Assembly (NCBI GenBank): GCA_016871135.1
Contig: VFZQ01000314.1
Location: forward strand, 1-6,514
Length of the DNA stretch: 6,514 bases
Source: Acidobacteriota bacterium
GTDB taxonomy: Bacteria; Acidobacteriota; Terriglobia; Bryobacterales; Bryobacteraceae
Direction: 5' to 3'
Below are positions 1 to 4,424 of the stretch, one piece after another. The translations under genes and the position numbers were made by a program. How positions within the stretch are numbered: position 1 is the first letter of the stretch; each line of letters begins with the position of its first letter. The notes beneath the pieces are model-generated. The model worked only from the letters and a program-made list of their open reading frames with translations, searched no databases and was not told the DNA's origin.

Positions 1-1484
1 TGCTTGGCCTGCCGACCGCGGTCACGCGCATCGACCCCTATCCCACGCAGTTCAACCGCTGGTCCGATGCGTCATTCTACGCGCAGGACGATTGGAAACT
101 CACGTCCAGACTGACGCTAAGTCTAGGCTTGCGCTATGAATTCAACCAGCCCGCCTTCGCGCGCGACGGCAACATGTTCAGCTTCGATCCAGGCTCCGGC
201 TCGGTGATCGTTCCCAGCGATAATGCTCGCCGCCTCTTCAGCCCCTACTTCCCCACCGACGTGCCGATCGTCACGGCGCAGAGCGTTGGCCTGCCAAGGG
301 CCCTGCGCCGCGCCGACAACAATAATTGGGCGCCGCGATTCGGCTTCGCGTACTCTTGGAATCCGAAGACCGTGATTCGCGGCGGCATCGGCGCGTTCTA
401 CGGACATTTCTCCGGCGTCTTGCCGGCGGCGGTTTCAGGCGGGCCGTTCTCGTTGTCGACAACAGCGAATAACAGCTTCGCCAACGGCGTTCCGGCGTTC
501 ACATTCGAAAGGCCGTTCGCGGCGGCGGGCGTGCCTGGCGCGCTAAACCTGAATGGCATTTCGCCAAACCTGCGCGTGCAGTTGTCGACCCAGTACAGTC
601 TAACCGTCGAGCGCGAACTTACCGGCGCGATGGGCCTGCGCGTCAGCTACATCGGTTCAAAGGGCTCGCAGTTGCCCTACCAACGCAACATCAATCAGCC
701 GCGCGCTTCTTCGACGCCGTTCACCGCGGCGCGCCGTCCCTATCCCCGCTACAACAACATCATCTACGCCGAGAGCGGTGCAAACAATCTGTATAGCGGC
801 CTGCAAGTGCAAGTGAATCGCCGCTTCGAGAAGGGCTTCTTGTTGACAAGCGCATGGACGCTCGCCAAGCAGTTGAGCGAGGTCGACGACACCGGCAGCG
901 CCGAGTTGAACACGACGATCGAGGACGCCTACGATCGCGCCCGCGATCGCGGCAACGTCTACTCGATCCCGCGCAATCAGTGGATGAATCAAGTCCTGTA
1001 CGAGATTCCGTTCGCCAAGAACAAGCTCTGGGGCGGCTGGCAAGTTTCGGCGCTGGTGAACCTGAGCAGTGGCCATTTCCTCAACCCGCAGTTCGCGGGC
1101 TCCGATCCGTCCAATACAAACACCGTGGGCGGGCGGCCAGATAAGCTTTCCGACGTGAAATATCCAAAGACGCTGGCCGCCTGGTTCGATCGCACCGCGT
1201 TCGGCGTGCCCGCCGCCGGACGATTCGGAAACGCCGAACGGAACTCCGTGAACGGCCCCGGTTACGCGGTCTTCAACATGGGTCTCCAAAAGGGATTTTC
1301 TTTCGAGCGCTTTGGCCGATTGACGCTCGGCGCGAATTTTCAAAACGCGTTGAATCACGTCAATTTCGGGCAGCCGAACATGACTTCCAATATCGCCAAC
1401 GGCGGGGTTATCACCTCGACGCACATCTTCCCGGCGGCAGGCTCAGCAAGGCTTGGCCAGCTCGTATTGCGCTACGGATTCTAG
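1..1484 (+). CDS. TonB-dependent receptor, Oar-like, C-terminal part (5' end outside window)
   Basis: This is the C-terminal 493 residues of an outer-membrane beta-barrel receptor; the first complete codon is at position 3 and the frame is open to the window edge. The sequence shows alternating aromatic/polar strands typical of a TonB barrel. Landmarks include FYAQDDWKLTSRL near visible residue 25 followed by GLRYEF, WAPRFGFAYSWNPKT near residue 109, and the late segment ending LVLRYGF. The terminal phenylalanine is the usual Bam-recognition C-terminus of outer-membrane proteins. These landmarks match the large Oar-like receptors of Acidobacteriota, which normally begin with a signal peptide, a carboxypeptidase-regulatory-like domain and a plug; those parts would lie left of the window. 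Family members import bulky substrates using TonB/ExbBD energy; the substrate cannot be told from this fragment. An apparent TTG start at 129 is an internal leucine codon. Family assignment is confident; subfamily and ligand are not. Confidence 0.9.
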   Translation, partial: LGLPTAVTRIDPYPTQFNRWSDASFYAQDDWKLTSRLTLSLGLRYEFNQPAFARDGNMFSFDPGSGSVIVPSDNARRLFSPYFPTDVPIVTAQSVGLPRALRRADNNNWAPRFGFAYSWNPKTVIRGGIGAFYGHFSGVLPAAVSGGPFSLSTTANNSFANGVPAFTFERPFAAAGVPGALNLNGISPNLRVQLSTQYSLTVERELTGAMGLRVSYIGSKGSQLPYQRNINQPRASSTPFTAARRPYPRYNNIIYAESGANNLYSGLQVQVNRRFEKGFLLTSAWTLAKQLSEVDDTGSAELNTTIEDAYDRARDRGNVYSIPRNQWMNQVLYEIPFAKNKLWGGWQVSALVNLSSGHFLNPQFAGSDPSNTNTVGGRPDKLSDVKYPKTLAAWFDRTAFGVPAAGRFGNAERNSVNGPGYAVFNMGLQKGFSFERFGRLTLGANFQNALNHVNFGQPNMTSNIANGGVITSTHIFPAAGSARLGQLVLRYGF

Positions 1485-1498
1485 AAAGAATCCCTAAA

Positions 1499-1512
1499 AC
1501 TACAATTGTAGT
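1499..1512. promoter_or_regulatory. Perfect 14-bp palindrome, possible BlaI/MecI-type operator
   Basis: The sequence ACTACAATTGTAGT is its own reverse complement and lies 15 bp after the receptor stop codon. Its core is TACA-AT-TGTA, which fits the TACA/TGTA half-site arrangement known for BlaI/MecI winged-helix repressors, a family abundant in Acidobacteriota. It contains TACAAT, a reasonable -10 match on either strand, but I find no convincing -35 box at the right distance. No repressor gene is in the window. The palindrome is seen directly; the operator role is inference. Confidence 0.4.
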
Positions 1513-1528
1513 AAATACCGTTCACAAA

Positions 1529-1550
1529 CTTCGAAAATATTTTTTCGGAG
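1529..1550 (+). terminator. Weak AT-rich hairpin downstream of the receptor gene
   Basis: Positions 1529-1537 pair with 1542-1550 to give a 9-bp stem (one G-T pair) around a TATT loop. Most pairs are A-T, and the T-run lies inside the stem rather than after it. It lies 45 bp past the receptor stop, so it could help 3'-end formation, but it is a poor intrinsic terminator and may be incidental. Confidence 0.2.
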
Positions 1551-1655
1551 CGCAACTCGTTTAGAATCAACACTGATATCACCCATCTTTCAAAAACAGG
1601 CCCAGAAAATTTGGAATCGCCTGCTACTCTTGAGATAGGAGTAGCGACTTTTCCC

Positions 1656-1686
1656 ACCCGCAAGCCAACGGCCTGCGGGTTTTTTG
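1656..1686 (+). terminator. Rho-independent terminator hairpin immediately before the start of the next gene
   Basis: ACCCGCA (1656-1662) pairs with TGCGGGT (1674-1680). After one A-C mismatch, GCC/GGC continues the stem, closing on an AAC loop, and a run of six T follows at 1680-1685. This is a textbook intrinsic terminator. It lies about 170 bp beyond the receptor stop and only 19 bp before the next ATG. It may end receptor transcription, attenuate the downstream gene, or both. The position is unusual because no promoter fits between the T-run and the start codon. Confidence 0.75.
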
Positions 1687-1692
1687 TTTCCT

Positions 1693-1697
1693 GGAGG
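1693..1697 (+). promoter_or_regulatory. Ribosome binding site GGAGG
   Basis: GGAGG lies 7 nt before the ATG at 1705. It selects that ATG over an in-frame TTG at 1684, which overlaps the terminator T-run and would precede this site. Confidence 0.85.
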
Positions 1698-1704
1698 CGT
1701 TTTC

Positions 1705-3879
1705 ATGCGCAGTTCGAAACTGTGGGCGTTCGTCGTCCACCTGATATTGCTGTTTTTCATTGTCTCTGTCCCCGTCTCGGCGATCCCGCCGTTGACTACG
1801 GTGCAAGACACGCTCTACAAAGCCGACGGCGCCCGTTTCAACGGCGTTGCCTACATCGAATGGAAGTCCTTCCAGGCGTCGGATGCCTCGGCCATTGCAA
1901 GCTCCAGTGTTCTCATCCCGATTACGGATGGCGCGCTGCGGGTGCGGCTGGTTCCCACCAGCAACGCCAGCGCGGGAGCGCACTATTTTGTTCGTTATCA
2001 CGCCGACGGGCGCGTGCAGTTCACCGAAACGTGGAATGTGCCGCCGTCGGCGACACCGTTGGCCGTGGCCGCCGTACATGTGGCCCATGGCGCATCGACG
2101 GGCGGCGTAATCACACCGCCTGCCGGTCTGACGCTCGGCGATATCGCCGGGCTGAACGACGAATTGGCCGCACGGCCCGTGAAGGGTTTCACCTTCACGA
2201 CAAATCGCGTCGTGATGACCGGTTCGACCGGTGCGCTCGAATCGGTGCTCGGCAATTTGAGCGACTGTATTCACGTCGATGGCACAACCGGCCCGTGCGG
2301 TAGCGGCAGCGGCAGTTCGGGTAGCGGACCGGGATTCGTCGATCAGGAGATGCCAGCCGGCGCAGCCAACGGATCCAATACGGTCTTCACGCTGGCCCAG
2401 GCGCCGTCACCTGCGACGAGCCTGGAACTCTATCGGAACGGAGTGTTGCAACGGAGCGGAATCGATTACACCCTGAGCGGGCTAACGATTTCCTTTGGCG
2501 TGCAATCAACTCCGCAGACGGGGGATCTATTGACCGCGTCGTATCGGTTGGCGAGCGAGATCGCGCCTCTTGGCGCGCTTGGCGGTGCGTTAACCGGGTC
2601 GTTTCCGGAACCGCAAATCGCGGAGGGCGTGATTAGCAACTTCAATATCGCTTCCGCCGCTGGCATTGCGGAATCGAAGCTGGCGCTGAATTACGCGACG
2701 CATTCCAATGCCAACGATCCGGTGGCGGGCGAAAAGGCCGCGCTGAGCGGAACGGCTGGCGCGCCATCAGCGTCAAACAAGTACGTCACGGACGCCGACG
2801 CGCGCATGACGAATTCGCGCACGCCTGTCACACACAATCTGTTATCCAATGAGCACGGCGATACTACTGCCGGCAACGCGCAACGGGGCGACCTGATCGT
2901 AGGCATGAATCAAGGCGTGATCAAGTGGAGCCGTTTGCCGCTCGGTCCCGCGAACCGGTGCCTGACGTCCAACGGAACCGACGCGATTTGGAACACGTGT
3001 TTGTTCACAGGTTTCCACGCGGGGGCGATTCCATTTACCGATAGCCATGGTTCGCTCGCGGAAAGCCCGTTGCACTTTAGCTGGGACCACTCCAACCGGC
3101 GTCTGGCGGTTGGCAGCAACTGGAGGCCATCGACGCTGACCGTCTACGACAGCGCGCCGGGCGCGTCCGTCACAACGCTAACGGTTCGAGGGGCACAGGG
3201 GCAAGGAAACCATCCGCTACAGACGTGGCTTGATCCAGCGGGCGCCGAAAAGGCCCGCGTGGAGGCGAACGGAGCTTTCGTTACGCCGTCGATCGAGACG
3301 GTTTCAACCACGGCGCGCGCAGCGTGGCGTGAAGCGGGAACCGCCGTCGATCCATCGGCGAAACTGGACGGCGACGCGTGGTACAACTCAGCCGCGAAGT
3401 CCCACAAGACGTTCGAGGCCGGACAAACGCATACGACGCCGCAGGTGCTTTGCGCAAGCGGCGGCGGCGCTACCGAATCGACGAGCCTCGTACAACTCGG
3501 CTCGTGTACGATTCCGGCTGGCCTGCTGCAACCGGGCGACCGGTTGGCCGTAAAGACCACATGGTCGCACGGCGGAAGCAACGGCGATTTCCATACTCGC
3601 TGGCGCTGGGGTTCCGCTGTCGCGGCGGCCTATAATTCAAGCCTATCGGCGCCGTTGGCCGAAACCGACGGCACCATCGCCTTGCATACGGGCGGCGCCG
3701 TCGTCAGCAGTTCCAATGCAATTACCGGGGCAGTGGTTTCTCCGAAACTCGAGGGCCTGGCGGTACTTTACACCGGCGGGTTGACGATCGGGTTCGAGGG
3801 ACATCTGATGAATGCCGGTGATTCTCTGGCCTTACTGCAATTCACTGTGATCCGGTATCCGGCGCAGGCGAATCCATAA
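1705..3879 (+). CDS. Exported phage-tail-fibre-like modular protein
   Basis: This is a 724-residue protein of unknown function. The ATG at 1705 is chosen for its GGAGG site. Residues 1-26 form a clear Sec signal peptide: basic RSSK start, hydrophobic core from about 6 to 20, cleavage likely after VSA. Modules follow. Residues about 31-126 form a beta-rich domain (VQDTLYKADGARFNG). A Gly/Ser linker (about 199-210) comes next. Residues about 211-283 contain NGVLQRSGIDYTLSG, a pattern common in tail fibres. Then comes the GGALTGSFPEPQIAEG motif near 293, a tail-fibre-type stretch (SNKYVTDADARMTNSRTPVTH, 357-377, split here only by naming) and TSNGTDAIW near 421. Residues about 533-724 form a beta-rich C-terminus with GDAWYNSAAKSHKTFEAG. 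Six cysteines occur as close pairs (188/198, 419/432, 583/601), suggesting disulfides outside the cytoplasm. No other phage genes are adjacent. Likely a cell-surface or secreted fibre or adhesin; the role is inference. Confidence 0.8.
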   Translation: MRSSKLWAFVVHLILLFFIVSVPVSAIPPLTTVQDTLYKADGARFNGVAYIEWKSFQASDASAIASSSVLIPITDGALRVRLVPTSNASAGAHYFVRYHADGRVQFTETWNVPPSATPLAVAAVHVAHGASTGGVITPPAGLTLGDIAGLNDELAARPVKGFTFTTNRVVMTGSTGALESVLGNLSDCIHVDGTTGPCGSGSGSSGSGPGFVDQEMPAGAANGSNTVFTLAQAPSPATSLELYRNGVLQRSGIDYTLSGLTISFGVQSTPQTGDLLTASYRLASEIAPLGALGGALTGSFPEPQIAEGVISNFNIASAAGIAESKLALNYATHSNANDPVAGEKAALSGTAGAPSASNKYVTDADARMTNSRTPVTHNLLSNEHGDTTAGNAQRGDLIVGMNQGVIKWSRLPLGPANRCLTSNGTDAIWNTCLFTGFHAGAIPFTDSHGSLAESPLHFSWDHSNRRLAVGSNWRPSTLTVYDSAPGASVTTLTVRGAQGQGNHPLQTWLDPAGAEKARVEANGAFVTPSIETVSTTARAAWREAGTAVDPSAKLDGDAWYNSAAKSHKTFEAGQTHTTPQVLCASGGGATESTSLVQLGSCTIPAGLLQPGDRLAVKTTWSHGGSNGDFHTRWRWGSAVAAAYNSSLSAPLAETDGTIALHTGGAVVSSSNAITGAVVSPKLEGLAVLYTGGLTIGFEGHLMNAGDSLALLQFTVIRYPAQANP

Positions 3880-3888
3880 CGGCGGTTT

Positions 3889-3919
3889 CGCGGTGAGGAG
3901 CGCCAAGCTCCTCACCGCG
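3889..3919. terminator. Perfect 13-bp inverted repeat after the tail-fibre-like gene
   Basis: CGCGGTGAGGAGC (3889-3901) and GCTCCTCACCGCG (3907-3919) are perfectly complementary around a GCCAA loop, starting 9 bp after the stop codon. The stem is very stable, but no T-run follows on either strand. A transcription-ending or mRNA 3'-protecting hairpin is the simplest reading. It also sits just before the next gene's start, so it could instead block read-through translation or act as a protein-binding site. Confidence 0.55.
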
Positions 3920-3920
3920 C

Positions 3921-3926
3921 TATAAG
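3921..3926 (+). promoter_or_regulatory. Possible -10 box TATAAG for leaderless transcription
   Basis: TATAAG differs from the TATAAT consensus at one position and ends 6 bp before the ATG at 3933, so transcription would begin at or next to the start codon. There is no Shine-Dalgarno sequence before that ATG, which agrees with a leaderless mRNA. The -35 position falls inside the inverted repeat and does not resemble TTGACA, so support is modest. Confidence 0.25.
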
Positions 3927-3932
3927 TTGTTT

Positions 3933-4424
3933 ATGACGAGATCCACGGCGACCTTTGGATCGGCACTGTTTTTCCTCGCGGCGCCGGGTGTGGTCGCTGG
4001 ATACCTGCCGTGGGTAATCAGCGGGTGGATGCTCGGCGGTTCGATAACGGCGCGCTGCGCCGGCGTGTTGCTGGTTGGGTGCGGGCTTGTGGTGGCGATC
4101 GACTCGTTTCGACGTTTTGCCATCGAAGGATTTGGAACACCGGCGCCCGTCGCTCCGACAATAAAGTTGATCGTTAGCGGCTGGTATCGGCACGTGCGTA
4201 ATCCAATGTATGTCGCCGTGCTGGCGATGATCTTCGGGCAGGCGCTTCTGTTCGGCAGCCCTGCGCTCGCTCTGTATGGCGGCGCGGTGTGGCTGTTGTT
4301 TCACGCATTTGTTGTGTTCTACGAAGAGCCGCGACTAAAGCGGAGCTTCGGCGATTCGTACATCGATTTTCAGCGGCGCGTGCCGCGTTGGATTCCGCTA
4401 CTTCGCGTACGCCTCGATCGGTAG
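3933..4424 (+). CDS. Isoprenylcysteine carboxyl methyltransferase / phospholipid methyltransferase family membrane protein
   Basis: This is a 163-residue integral membrane protein. About four hydrophobic segments are visible (roughly 8-25, 41-57, 92-110 and 112-130). The family signature is present: GWYRHVRNPMY at 83-93, then EEPRLKRSFGDSYIDF from 131 and VPRWIP at 150-155. In ICMT and PEMT relatives these conserved C-terminal regions bind S-adenosylmethionine, and the enzymes methylate lipid-linked or lipid-like substrates at the inner membrane. Bacterial members of this size are mostly uncharacterised, so the substrate is unknown. The ATG at 3933 is preferred to an in-frame TTG at 3927; neither has a good Shine-Dalgarno site. 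The last 27 bp overlap the 3' end of the convergent gcvP. Family call is confident; specific activity is not. Confidence 0.82.
   Translation: MTRSTATFGSALFFLAAPGVVAGYLPWVISGWMLGGSITARCAGVLLVGCGLVVAIDSFRRFAIEGFGTPAPVAPTIKLIVSGWYRHVRNPMYVAVLAMIFGQALLFGSPALALYGGAVWLLFHAFVVFYEEPRLKRSFGDSYIDFQRRVPRWIPLLRVRLDR

Larger units (their letters stand above)
1618..1699 (+). promoter_or_regulatory. Candidate structured mRNA leader / attenuator of the tail-fibre-like gene
   Basis: This segment holds two tandem stem-loops before the start codon. The first pairs GCTACTC (1623-1629) with GAGTAGC (1639-1645), extendable by wobble pairs, around a purine-rich loop. The second (1656-1680) is a terminator hairpin. 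CGCCT at 1618-1622 is complementary to AGGCG at 1695-1699, which includes most of the Shine-Dalgarno site, so a long-range pairing enclosing both hairpins is possible. The best upstream -10 match is TAGAAT at 1562-1567, but it has no good -35 box; it would give a leader of about 130 nt. I cannot match the leader to a riboswitch class I know. The stem-loops are seen directly; regulation is inferred. Confidence 0.45.

Noticed and set aside
657..1424. A 255-residue open frame on the minus strand inside the receptor gene
   Set aside because: It runs antisense to a well-supported receptor frame, has no recognisable domain or ribosome binding site, and is arginine-rich in the way of GC-rich antisense frames.
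1612..1624. Possible sigma-54 promoter (TGG ... GC)
   Set aside because: The GC element is two bases too close to TGG for the -24/-12 spacing, and the surrounding bases do not match.
1623..1680. Two-hairpin leader as a mini-ykkC (guanidine-II) riboswitch
   Set aside because: The second hairpin has ACGG at its tip, but the first loop lacks the required ACGR, and its stem differs from that class.
1611..1685. Leader as a cyclic-di-GMP-I riboswitch
   Set aside because: CGCAAGCC and GGCCT fragments are faintly similar, but the conserved 5' part and the tetraloop-receptor elements are absent.
1705..3879. Part of an intact prophage
   Set aside because: No capsid, portal, terminase, integrase or tail-assembly gene flanks it; neighbours are a TonB receptor, a membrane methyltransferase and gcvP.
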